A stretch of DNA of 64,000 nucleotides from Nematostella vectensis (Eukaryota; Cnidaria; Anthozoa; Actiniaria; Edwardsiidae), in the NCBI RefSeq assembly GCF_932526225.1, contig NC_064035.1, positions 12,778,566 to 12,842,565 on the forward strand. The letters are read 5' to 3'. Both the position numbers and the translations under genes were made by a program. The first letter of the stretch is position 1; every line of letters starts with the position of its first letter. The notes beneath the pieces are model-generated. The model did not search any database and was not told the origin of the DNA. It was given only the letters and a program-made list of their open reading frames with translations. Shown in pieces: positions 1 through 10,262 of this stretch.

Positions 1-262
1 AGGGGAACCACCGCCTCCTCCTGGTGCCTCGGTAGGGGAACCACCGCCTCCTCCTGGTGCCTTGGTAGGGGAACCACCGCCCCCTCCTGGTGCCTTGGTA
101 GGGGAACCACCGCCCCCTCCTGGTGCCTCGGTAGGAGAACCACCGCCCCCTCCTGGTGCCTCGGTAGGGGAACCACCACCCCCTCCTGGTGCCTTGGTAG
201 GGGAACCACCGCCTCCTCCTGGTGCCTTGGTAGGGGAACCACCGCCCCCTCCTGGTGCCATG
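1..262. repeat. 33-bp minisatellite, about 8 copies
   Basis: Tandem 33-bp units built on GGTAGGGGAACCACCGCC and CCTCCTGGTGCC run from the window edge to about position 262. The unit is a multiple of three, so both strands stay open. The plus strand reads Val-Gly-Glu-Pro5-Gly-Ala-Ser/Leu and the minus strand reads Ala-Pro-Gly5-Ser-Pro-Thr-Lys/Glu. Most differences between copies are synonymous on both strands (third positions coincide), except a C/T change that swaps Ser/Leu on plus and Glu/Lys on minus. The array continues beyond the window start. Confidence 0.9.
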
Positions 263-402
263 GTAGGGGTACTGCCTTCTCCTCCCCCACCCCCGGAACC
301 TGGCGGTGTGATCCTTATCTTTAGGTCGATGTCCACCTTGCCATCTTTTCCAACTTCATAAACTCCAGCGCCTACAACAATATTAACATTGACGGAAGTC
401 AT
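1..402 (-). CDS. Possible 5' coding exon of a Gly-rich repeat protein, runs off the window
   Basis: On the minus strand an ATG at 402 opens a frame that stays open to base 1. Two in-frame TAA codons stand just upstream of the ATG. The first ~35 residues ([20 protein letters not shown], then a charged Lys/Asp/Ile stretch) look like ordinary protein, followed by a Gly/Ser spacer and the repeated [10 protein letters not shown](K/E) unit. There is no signal peptide or recognisable domain. The plus strand has a competing frame (62-361, proline-rich) that ends after the array. I prefer the minus strand because its non-repeat part has a more protein-like composition, but no splice site or homology settles it. 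Product unknown. Confidence 0.35.
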   Translation of the reverse strand, partial: MTSVNVNIVVGAGVYEVGKDGKVDIDLKIRITPPGSGGGGGEGSTPTMAPGGGGGSPTKAPGGGGGSPTKAPGGGGGSPTEAPGGGGGSPTEAPGGGGGSPTKAPGGGGGSPTKAPGGGGGSPTEAPGGGGGSP

Positions 403-560
403 ATCTTATTAGACGGGACAGACGAACAGGATAACGCCTCGGCGGCTACAGAGATATGTCATCAGTCGGATAGGCGAACAGGCATACACCTCGGTGCCTA
501 CAGCGATGTTTCATAAAAGGGATGGACAACCTCAGCGTCTAAAGCGCTATTATAAAAGAC
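345..560. repeat. Degenerate tandem duplications (~50-70 bp)
   Basis: On the minus strand, variants of TGTAGGCGC-GAGGTNTATG recur near 545-530, 505-485, 445-430 and 380-355, each followed by a CTGTTCG-like segment. They look like old tandem duplicates of the segment that opens the minus-strand frame ending at 402. Each copy differs by many substitutions and the other copies carry stops. Confidence 0.4.
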
Positions 561-867
561 GAATAGATGGAAAGTGAAGTCTTCTGGGAGTCCATTTGTA
601 TTTTTAAATGATCTTCTTGATATAGAAGACAAGCACCTTACGTTCTTACCTACTACACCGCCGTCGTTAATCTTGAAGATTCCAACAACTGGTTGCCTAG
701 CAACTCCCTCGCTTCTTTTAGTTGCGGAATCCGCTGGAGTGGCTATTCGACGGAGCACGTTGTAATGCTCCTGATTAGAGCCCTATTAGACAAAACAGAT
801 CTGTCTGAAATCCTTTATTATTTTGTTTATATTTGATAAAATATAATGGGCCACTTCCAGTGAGTCC

Positions 868-1832
868 TTCCAAGAGACCATGATGTAAGAGAACGAATCC
901 CCCGTATTAGGGTATGTTCCAATGATGACGTCCGTAAAAACTATTTTTAGAACAAGCAGTTATTTTTAGATACGTCTCTGATTGGTTAGCGCTCACGTTT
1001 CCTAGCAACAAGAGTCTTACGCGCGATCACATCTTGAGCAATGTGATCCGGCAAAGGATGTTTCGGAAATCTTTTTGACCGAAAATACCTTCCTTTTTTA
1101 CGAACGCTGTAAAAATCAATCATAAATCTGTGTTTACAAAACACAATTCTCTTCCAATTCCCTTTTAATGAAAAAGATACATCCAGAACTTAATACCATT
1201 ATATTCACACCGATATTACAAATAAAAGATTTCAAGTCTTTATAATGAAGTAGATCTTATTCCAGTGACAAGGGTTTCTTGAGTGACATGATTTCTGAAC
1301 ATTTGCGTGAAAAATTGAAGTTCATTCATCTAAAAATGTTATAAATCAAAGAAAAATAAAGCCCTTCTTGTATTAAAATACATAACATAGACTATGAGAA
1401 TGCCTAGGTATTCTATCTCACCGAATTGCAGAGAATAAGAACTTTTTAGGAGTCTGCACGATGCATCTTGAATGAACTCCAAATTCACCGTCTCCCCGAC
1501 GTCTTCCCGTTCAATTATTTATATAACATTTAGATAACTGAACATTAGATAACTTAACAGATAACAGGACACCACCCTATGAGTAGCATTGTGATCATGA
1601 GCCTTGAAGAGCAGCTAAAAGGATAAAAACAGGTCGCGAACGAAGTAAAGAAGTGCAGAGGGAAAAAATTTGTTGTGAAATTGTACTAGCTCGTGGTGCC
1701 CATTACCAAATATGGCGCGACGAACCATGTATGGATGCTATGATTGACAAGTCCGCGCAATCTAAAAATAGCTTTCTTGGACGTTATCATGGGCCACGGG
1801 GATTCGTTCTCTTATATCATGGTCTCTTGGTC
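868..1832. mobile_element. Inverted-repeat element with ~95-bp arms
   Basis: The left arm (about 868-965) and right arm (about 1740-1832) are reverse complements with scattered mismatches. Both carry CAAGAGACCATGAT, AAGAGAACGAATCCCC, ATGAT-ACGTCC and CTATTTTTAGA in matching order. The ~770 bp between them is AT-rich and has no convincing reading frame, so this is most likely a non-autonomous foldback or MITE-type element. No clear target-site duplication was seen. Family unknown. Confidence 0.55.
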
Positions 1833-2435
1833 CTTCCCATCCACACTAGGTTTTTAAACCTTTTTTTTTTAACAAAATGAATGGAAGTATCTTTGCTTTT
1901 CCATATTCGAATATGCTGATATGCTCTTGAAAGTGTGCAGAAAAGAGTAATGTCCATCATTTGGCCGTGTGAACAGGTGAATTATACGCCACTGCTTTAG
2001 ATAAAGGTGGTATTGCCTCTCAGAGAGACGTACTTTGTTGTGCGACCTCTTTATTAACGGACATTAAGACCGTCTTATACCTGAGGGTCGGACAGCAAAC
2101 ATCGGTCATTTCCAACATCGGCCATTTCCAACCCTTGTTCGGGCCGTTTTTGTTACTTTGTCACTGTAAGATATCAGCCTCACTGAATTGTTAATATCAA
2201 TGCTATTGCGCTTTGTCTGTAATTCAGTTGATAACTGTGATTGAAATGACTATATTATGATGATGAAATAAATAAGTCATATACAAAAAGTGTGTGTTGA
2301 CACTCTCTGGACATGCATATGAATGTTCAAGTCGTACATCGCGTGATGCTAGCCCCGCCCCTCGCCCTACAGGTGGCTCCCCCCAACCGTGAGACCCCCC
2401 ACCCTGGATGATCCGCGAAGATACTGGTGGCCGAA
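1833..2435. other. Non-coding stretch
   Basis: No gene recognised. There is a short tandem CATCGGCCATTTCCAAC-type duplication near 2100-2130. Short frames here lack domains and splice context. Confidence 0.6.
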
Positions 2436-2576
2436 CTATAAAACGAACGATGATGTAAGAGGCAACAATGATAAAACGAACGGTGGTGTAATAGGCAACA
2501 ATGATAAAACGAACGGTGGTGTAAGAGGCAACAACAATAAAACAAACGATGGTGTAAGAGGCAACAATAATAAAAT
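2436..2576. repeat. 33-bp minisatellite, about 4 copies
   Basis: Four tandem units read GGTGTAAGAGGCAACAA followed by TGATAAAACGAACG with minor changes. The frames that cross it on both strands are by-products of a period divisible by three. Confidence 0.85.
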
Positions 2577-4252
2577 GATGTATATTGCTTTTAACTTTGA
2601 TTTTGGTTCCGCTTGTTTTGCAAAGAAAAGAGCATGGAACTATATGAAGATAGAGTTGTTTCGAACAGGTCGATTTATGTGCAGCTTTTAACACTCTTAC
2701 CGGTGAGACTAAAATCACTTTGTACCCACAATAACCACGAGGTATATGTAAGCTTATCATTAAGGTATAGCTATCACAATAATCACTTTAAAATTCACTC
2801 ATTGTCCCAAAAACCAATTCCACACTTTTCCAAACGAGCTCACAACCAATTCGCCCTTTTCGTTTTTCACTATTCGCGAATCCACCCCGACTTACCAATC
2901 GACGCTTGTTGATATTCTGAGATGCCTTTGCAGACAGAAGAACGCAACCTAAAGAGTATAAAGAGTATCAACATGGCCATGCGAGAGCTGCGGAGACGGC
3001 TTACCTCGTCTAAGATTATATACCCGGAGAGGTAGCGAAGGGATGATTACTTTTAGGTTGTATGTAGATTAATGATGCAAAGCCAGGACGCCTTTGGTGC
3101 TATTTAAGGGACATATGCAAAACTCTTGATAGCGTTCGATGAACTAAATTGGTATTACGTTTATTATTTTTCTAGTTACTCTTTATTTTTTTTTACTTTC
3201 TCTTGCGGTCAGCGTCAGTAATTAGAAGAGGTTTGGGTTATGTTCAACTTCTTCCATCAATGGCTGTGGTGCAAGAAGTCTACAAGAATAAGATGTTGCT
3301 CTGAAGATGCAAGGCACTTACTTAAATGCTGATAGGTATTTTAAAAAATGAATGAAAATAAAGTGAGATATTTTGTTTATTTACTTTGTAAATAAATCTT
3401 GAGCAAAAAAAAATATAAAACAAATGTTTGTATTTAACTATTAAATTAGTGTCACTACAACCGATGATTTCATCAAGTGAATAGCATTTGATATTTGACA
3501 GGATTTAATGACAAGGAGTCATGTCATTTGTCAAGTGAATTTGCTGTACTCATTTGTCTGTTCTCATCTTAACAAAAATGTCAAGAACAACAATTAGCCG
3601 TGCGTGCGTGCGTACGCATGAATCACTACTTACAAGCTAACACAAGCCAAACCGCTCGGCGGGACATCATTGGTCGTCGTGATGTTCCACGGTTAAAGTG
3701 GAAAAGGGTTTCTACATTCTAACCAGGTTTTTGGTTCGACGATGACAAGGTTCAGCGTGCTTTTTGGATGATCACAGACTAGTTTCGTATGACACACCGA
3801 CAACCTGCCTGTACCATATGAGGGGCGGCGCTAACCATAGGTAACGAAATTACCCTTAAAAAACCTATTCTTCCGTTAAAGACTTAAGTCGACATTTTTT
3901 AAGTTGGTTCATGTTTGTAACCTTTAGCTCTAGAGCTAACTATTTTAACTCTTTTCTAAATCAACATGCCTGAATCGCTGAAGAATGCCCCAGTAAAGAA
4001 AACACAGCTCTTTACAAAACGAGACAAGAGATGAATCGAAATTTTGTAAATGGCTGGACAAAACACGCAGATGATCGGCAGATTTCCGATGCACTGAGCG
4101 GCAAAATACAGAAGTATAAATTATTGGCTAAACCTAATCGATCACAAAAGCAAACCCAAATTAGCGCAAAAGACATGAAAAGCTAAAGGAAAACGGCAAC
4201 GCAAAATATTGGCACAAAAATTGAAAATGAATTGTTACAGAGCACTCGCAAT
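2577..4252. other. Non-coding stretch
   Basis: AT-rich sequence with no supported gene. A short (CGTG)n-like run lies at about 3600-3615. Nothing else stood out on either strand. Confidence 0.6.
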
Positions 4253-4722
4253 AGGCGATATATGGGGCCCCGTAGATGCGGGGGAGGTCATGGTGGGCGA
4301 TATATGGGTCCCTGTAGATGCAAGGGGTGTCTTGATGGGCAATATATAGGCTCCTGCAGATGCGAGGGACGTCTTGAAGGGCTATATATGGGCCCCTTTA
4401 GGTGCGGGGGAGGTCTTGGTGGGCGATATATGGGCCCCTGTAGATGCAAGGGGTGTCTTGATGGGCAATATATAGGCTCCTGTAGATGCGAGGGACGTCT
4501 TGATGGGCAATATATGGGCCCCTTTAGGTGCGGGGGAGGTCTTGGTGGGCGATATATGGGCCCCTGTAGATGCAAGGGATATCTTGATGGGCAATATATA
4601 GGCTCCTGTAGATGCGAGGGACGTCTTGATGGGCAAAATATGGGCCCCTTTAGGTGCGGGGGAGGTATTGATGGGCAATATATAGGCTCCTGTAGATGCG
4701 GGGGAGGTCTTGATAAGGAAAT
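4253..4722. repeat. 42-bp minisatellite with 126-bp higher-order period
   Basis: About eleven 42-bp units share GATATATGGGCCCCT or its variant AATATATAGGCTCCTG. Three unit types (GTAGATGCAAGGGGTG, GTAGATGCGAGGGACG and TTTAGGTGCGGGGGAGG) cycle in order, giving a 126-bp higher-order repeat. The unit is divisible by three, so long frames exist on both strands, but none has a start context or domain that suggests a gene. Confidence 0.9.
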
Positions 4723-5244
4723 ATGTATAGCCGTAGCAGGCCTTATATTATTCGGGGCACGATACAGAAACATTAAGAAAACATTGGGGAGTACAGCCAC
4801 GTGGGCTCAGCGGCGTGAGTTGGTAAAGATCGAGATGCGAGTCTACAGTTCTGCGGTGGTCATAAAACCGTTCTTTTAATTTGCGTCTAGTTTCCCCAAT
4901 ATATTGAAGGTTACAGCGAATTATGTAGGAATTGTTTTGACAAAATCTCTAAATCTTCAGAAAATTGTTTGTTTTTTAGAAGCGATTTAAAGCTAATTCA
5001 ATAAACGATCCGTGTCCGATTCTCTCCCGAAGTCCGAAGTTTTTTCGATGTGATTGTGTTATGCACATGCGCAATAGCTACACAAATCATTGTGTCACCC
5101 AGTCCTCCTCTTCGTTGGGCATGGCCGATGATTTTCTTTGTTTCTAGTATAATTTATGTCACTTTTTAGCCAATCAGCTGCTCGCAAAGGAAGCCGTTTC
5201 AGTGCTTCAGTGCGTCGCGTCCATTTGCATTACTACCAAGCAAG

Positions 5245-7076
5245 ATGTCGGAGAGTGAGAAACTTCGGAAGATTTTCATCGGTGGATTAAACTGGAATAC
5301 CACCGAAGAAGGTCTCAAGGACTATTTTTCGCAATGGGGAACAATTGTAGACTGTGTTATTATGAAGAGAGATGGGAGATCTCGCGGGTTTGGTTTTGTA
5401 ACTTACGAATCATCAGACTCGGTAAATGAGGTTCTGAAGAAGAAGGACCATGTGCTTGATGATCGGGAAATCGAACCTAAACGTTCAGTTCCTAGAGATG
5501 AATCCGGCGCCCCCGAAGCAATGTCTAAGACCAGAAAGATCTTCGTCGGCGGGCTAGCTAGTACTACAGTGGAAGAAGATATCAAAGAGTATTTTAACAG
5601 TCTGTGTCGAAAGAATGGTATGGGAGAAGTTATAGACGTTGACCTGAAGCGAGACAGAGACAATCCGAAGCGTATTCGAGGGTTTGCCTTCGTTACATTT
5701 GATAACGATGAGATTGTCGAGAAAGTGTGCGCAATGAAGTACCACGAGATAAGAATGAAGCAGTGTGAAGTGAAAAAAGCCGAGCCTCAGTCTGCCATGA
5801 GAAAGAAAGACGAGCAGGAATACAATAGCCGGTCCTCGCGGGACAAAGATCGGGATTATCGAGACCGCGATTTTGGCCGTGACCGGGATTACCGTGATCG
5901 AGATTACCGTGATCATCGCGACCGAGACCGGGATCGCGATCGCGACCGGGACCGCGACCGTCGTGATGACCGAGGTAGTACTAAACTGGATGCGAACGGT
6001 ATTTATATAACCAATAATAGTATTTTGTCTTTGTGCTTGTTCCTCTTACATTGATAGAATGCGAATGCTTTGGCATTTTGGCTGTTTCATGGCCCCGAAC
6101 GGGTGCTGCAGATTTTGGGGTTTTTAAAACTTTCTTTTAATTAGCAAGAGCAGAAGAAAAAAATATACTATATCCCTCTTGATGTGTAGACAAACTTGAT
6201 ACTTGCAAATGGCATTTTGGATGGGATTTTTTTATCGCTCCTCTCACAGCCTCTTCCTGATTTCCAAACAAGCAAGAACAGAAGAAATAATTTTAAAAAT
6301 ATGCTTCATCCCTCTTGATGTGTAGACAAACTTTGTACTTACATTCCCCTTCCCCGTATCTACTGTGACATACCATGCTTTTAACTGAGTACCACTTGGA
6401 TCATGGTATTAAATGTGATTTATTTTCCCAAATGGATTGTAATCCATCTCTTTTTCCATTTGTAGGGCATCACAGTGACAAGAGTAGCAGGAATGGGGAA
6501 GGCAGCTTTGGTTACCTAAATCCATTTGCATTTGGTGCTAGTGGTTTTAACCCAGCTTTTGCTGGCTTTGGTAGTATGGGATTTGGTGGTTTCCCTGGTG
6601 CTTTTGGCTATGGTGGGTTCCCAAGTGGTTTTGGTGGGTTTGGTTTTGGTGCTGACAAGGCTGGCTATAGTAGTGAGAGTAGAGGTTATTCTGGAACGGC
6701 AGACCCTGATGTTGCTGGCGGGCGGGGTAGTATTCCATTGTCTTCTAGGGAAAGTGCTGGATATGGTGGAGCAGGTGCTACCCCATATAGTGGTTATAGT
6801 CAGATGACTGCTGCCGCCATGGCCTCAGGAACTCCTTCAGAATTCTCAGGTAGCTATCCACCAGGCATGTTTAACTCTGGGTATGGTTACGGGACAAGTG
6901 CTGCAGGGGCGAGCTCTAGTACAGAAACCCCCTCTGCGAAAGGCTTTCCTGCTTCAGCTACTCCAGAATTCCCTTTGGGAAGCTACAGTCAGATGAGTTC
7001 CAGTTTTGGTCCTTCAGCGAGGGGTGGCTCAGCACGCTCCTTGCCAAGCACAGACTCCAAGTATCGTCCATACTAA
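5245..7076 (+). CDS. hnRNP A/B-type RNA-binding protein (two RRMs, Gly-rich tail), two coding exons
   Basis: Coding exons are 5245-5974 and 6466-7076. The donor at 5975 (CGAG|GTAGTA) and acceptor at 6465 (TTTGTAG) are compatible, and the split codon makes Gly, giving 446 residues. RRM1 has RNP2 KIFIGGL (residues 9-15) and RNP1 RGFGFVTY (47-54). RRM2 has KIFVGGL (98-104) and RGFAFVTF (145-152). Next come a basic/acidic Arg-Asp repeat tract (about 199-243) and a Gly/Phe/Ser/Tyr-rich low-complexity tail of ~200 residues, the layout of hnRNP A/B and DAZAP1-like proteins that bind pre-mRNA in the nucleus and can phase-separate. RRM2 carries a few extra residues before its central strands. The start ATG follows an untranslated stretch with no competing ATG nearby. 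Which subfamily it is cannot be decided by eye. If the intron is retained, the frame runs 27 codons into it and ends at 6054, giving a form without the Gly-rich tail. Confidence 0.92.
6142..6345 (+). repeat. Direct duplication inside the hnRNP intron
   Basis: Two ~70-bp copies, about 6142-6210 and 6272-6345, share AGCAAGA-CAGAAGAA, ATCCCTCTTGATGTGTAGAC and AAACTT-(G/T)TACTT. They are separated by a T-rich spacer. Both lie wholly in the intron between the RRM and Gly-rich exons. Confidence 0.75.
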
Positions 7077-7078
7077 AG

Positions 7079-7205
7079 GTAATGGGGTTTCTCCCAGTGT
7101 GATAGAGGTACTCACAATTAATGGTTGTCTTATTCTGGTGTCGTTTTCTCCAATCCCTTTTTATGGTCATTACATGTTCCTATGTCCTAACACTGTTATT
7201 TTCAG
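7079..7205 (+). other. Candidate 3'-UTR intron of the hnRNP gene
   Basis: The stop codon at 7074-7076 is followed by AG|GTAATG (donor at 7079) and, 127 bp on, by TTATTTTCAG|GG (acceptor ending at 7205). The stop sits two bases before the junction, too close to trigger junction-dependent decay. Inferred from splice signals only. Confidence 0.45.
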
Positions 7206-9331
7206 GGAATGAAAAACGACTATGTGTTAGCTTACTGAAGCTAAGTAAACATGTCCAACCAGTGCAGGAAAAGAGCTAAAAAAATGTAACTTGAAGTAAA
7301 CACAAAACAAAGCCTTTTAGCATGCTTGAGTGATGTTCTGTCTTGCATCAGTTTGGTTCAGCTTATAGCTTTAAAGTTGCTGGATGATGTGAAATATAGT
7401 GATGAATTAGCAAATATAGTTTTATATGATCCTAACTTGACTCGTTACCTCAGCAGATTTCTTTCAGGCATAGCTAACAGATATTGCTTCTAATTCAGGT
7501 CATACCAAAGCTCTAGCCAGAGAAATGCAGGCAGAAATGCCAGAGCAGTGCAGACAATAACTTAAATGGTATCTTAGCGGAATGAAGAGGGAAGTGGCAG
7601 AGTGCAGGTGATAAGTGACAAGGCAAGCAGCAGAATGAAGAGTGTTAATGACAAGGCAAGCAGCAGTGAACAGCAAAGGCAAGCAGTGAAGACAACAGTT
7701 CATAAGGAAGCAACTCTGACAAGAGGCAACCATATAGCAAGAGCAATCAACTTCATAAAGCACATACTGTAAGCCATCACTAGGAGTTTCTTAGGATAAC
7801 ATTTAAGGAATTGGGAAGCATTATTATACAGTGTTTTAACTAATTTATTAGTACGTTCCTAGTAAGACATAATCCAATGCAATAGTAATTACAACTTGAG
7901 TGTACAGTCCACTTTGAATTTTTAATCATCAAGATAATATTCTAGTTTACTGTGTAGTAGACAAAAGTTCAGTTCCATGAGTTATATTCTAGATTATTTT
8001 GAAGTGATAAATTTTGACAATAGCCTTATGATTGCTGTAGAAATGGAAACTAAATAAAGTGGATTTTAGTGAAGTTGAGTTTACTTTAGCATAGAATGGA
8101 CAGCTAAGCAACTAGTTGATAGAGCTTGTGCCATTCCCAACTCTTCCATCTTCTCGTTGAAGCAATGAAATGTCCATTGAAAATAATATGCAACAGAGCT
8201 AGATTGAGAGTATTTTGACATCTTAGGAGATACTCTTGTGGAAAGCAGAGCTTAGCACCTATAAGTTTTACATACCCAAATTAAAAAAAGACAGCCATCA
8301 AACTACATTGTGAGCTTTAAAAGATGTAGATGTTGCCCAAATCAGTTAGCTTTGATCTATGGTGATTTGGAGTTCAAGGAATTAAGCAATTGGTTTTATA
8401 AAGACTAGTTGAACTGGTAGATACCCAACGATATACATATTAACTGACATATTAACTGTTATAGTTAGATTATCAAGGTATACCCAAGCATTTCTAGTGC
8501 AATTTTCTTTTGTCTAAACACTAGTCTTAGTTGCATAATCTTGCTTCGGCCGAGATAGAATGCTCAACACCCCATCCACACAATATGGTAAGCGATATGT
8601 CCCTAGAAATCTTATCAGGGAATGATAGTTTCCTTAACCTCAAGGTTAGCTGGGACCTCTCCCATACAATTGAACAGGAGACTGCCTCATGAATGGCTTA
8701 GAAGCAGTGACAGGTAAATTTTTGCTTTTATTGAGATGAGACAGGTTAGAGATCCCCTTAAGGGTTTGGTGTGTGGACCAGCAGAGGTCAAGTGCTCTGG
8801 GAAGCAGGTTAATGTAGCTTCTGCCCTGTTATTGTTGTGTGAGGGGTCCAGGTCTCAGTTCTGAAAGAAGAATTTGCAAAAAAAATTGTCTCTTCAGATT
8901 GTTGAAAGGTCTATTTCAGTGGCGTATCCTTTCCTTCCAAGCTATTGCCTGAATCTTAAGTCCTTGCCTTATTTTGTTCAAACTTACGTATTTAAAGGGA
9001 AAAAAATCGACAATAGGTGAAAATGTTATGTTAAAACAGAGTAGTTTCGCCAGGCCCTGGTTTAAAGTTGTTTATATGGTTTAACTCAAACATAAGGTTA
9101 CAGTTGTTAATGGCAATGCTTGCCCAGTGGATCTTCAAGGATGATGGGTGTGATGTATTGTAGAGGTACTGGTGAAACTCATACTTATTTTGCATTTCAC
9201 AAAAATATTAAATGTGTAGTCCATGAGCAGTGTCAACTCAAGGTAAGTTTCCTTTGGGATGTGGGTTTCTTGTCGAGCATGATTGTCTTCAGCTGTAGCA
9301 ATAACTGAGTGGACTTGGTGTGTAATGCCTA
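7206..9331. other. 3' flank of the hnRNP gene, non-coding
   Basis: No gene recognised. Variants of GACAAGGCAAGCAGCAG recur at about 7617-7695. AATAAA at 8053-8058 is a possible poly(A) signal for a long 3' UTR. The rest is AT-rich with no supported frame. Confidence 0.5.
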
Positions 9332-9649
9332 CCTGTCAACCTCCGGAAATCTCAAGGCTTGAGAAATTTTTTTGGAGGGGTGGGGTATATTAGTTTTTTC
9401 TAGGGGGGAGGGGTGGGTATACCAATGCAGGCATTTGCCGCGTAGAAAGTTATCACACTTATAGATCTCACGAGGGTGTAAGATAAATTGTGCTATGCAA
9501 AGAAGTTGTTGTTTTAATTATTTTGATAGAAAATATTTAAAATTTTCGGAAGCACTATAAATCACTTAAAAGCAGGAGATTTGGTGCTCCACGCGGGAGA
9601 AGATGTCCAAAATCTTGAGACTCCTGCCAAATGCGGGAGAGGTGGCAGG
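9332..9649. mobile_element. MITE-like element, TIR CCTGTCAACCTC, TA flanks
   Basis: The left end reads TA|CCTGTCAACCTCCGGAAATC and the right end reads GCGGGAGAGGTGGCAGG|TA. The ends are imperfect inverted repeats about 320 bp apart, and the flanking TA would fit a Tc1/mariner-type 2-bp target duplication. There is no coding capacity inside. Family assignment is inference. Confidence 0.5.
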
Positions 9650-9835
9650 TATAGTATTGGGTTGGTAAACCATCAGATATTGCTTGTGCACCATGTTCAC
9701 ATCATTGCCCTGTGCTTACAAGGGGATGTCTTTATAGAAGGGTGCCAGGGCTGCTCTTGCAAGGTTTGGAGTAATTCTAGATATTTATGGGGAGCGAAGT
9801 TAATATGGAGGTCAGATGTATAGGTGTTGAGCAAG

Positions 9836-10262
9836 GGGGATATTTTTGCTGGGGGATAAAGGAGATGAGGATGGGGGATATGTTATTGGGAGATGAAGAT
9901 GGGTTTTTGCCCTGAGAGGAGAAAAGGGATATTGGGGAATTTCGGACAGGTTTTTGCCTGGAGAAGAGGAAGGGGATTGGATATGTTCTGGTGAATTTAG
10001 GACAGGTTTTTGCCTAGAGAGGGGAAAGGGGATATGTTAGTGGGGAATGGAGGGGTTTTTGACTGGAGAGGAGGAAGGGATGTGTTACTGGGGGGTAAAG
10101 GAGGGGTTTTTGACTGGAGAGGAGGAAGGGATGTGTTGGGGATGTGTTACTGGGGGGTAAAGGAGGGGTTTAATGAAGGAGGGTTTTTTGACTGGAGAGG
10201 AAGGGATATGTTGTGGGGGAAGAAGCAAGGGTTTTTAACTTAAGAAGGGGATGTGTTACTTG
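9836..10262. repeat. G-rich degenerate minisatellite (~50-60 bp units)
   Basis: Successive variants of GGGATATGTTACTGGGG, GTTTTTGACTGGAGAGG and AGGAAGGGGATGTG repeat with varying length. The purine/pyrimidine strand bias is very strong. Frames through it are by-products. Confidence 0.75.
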
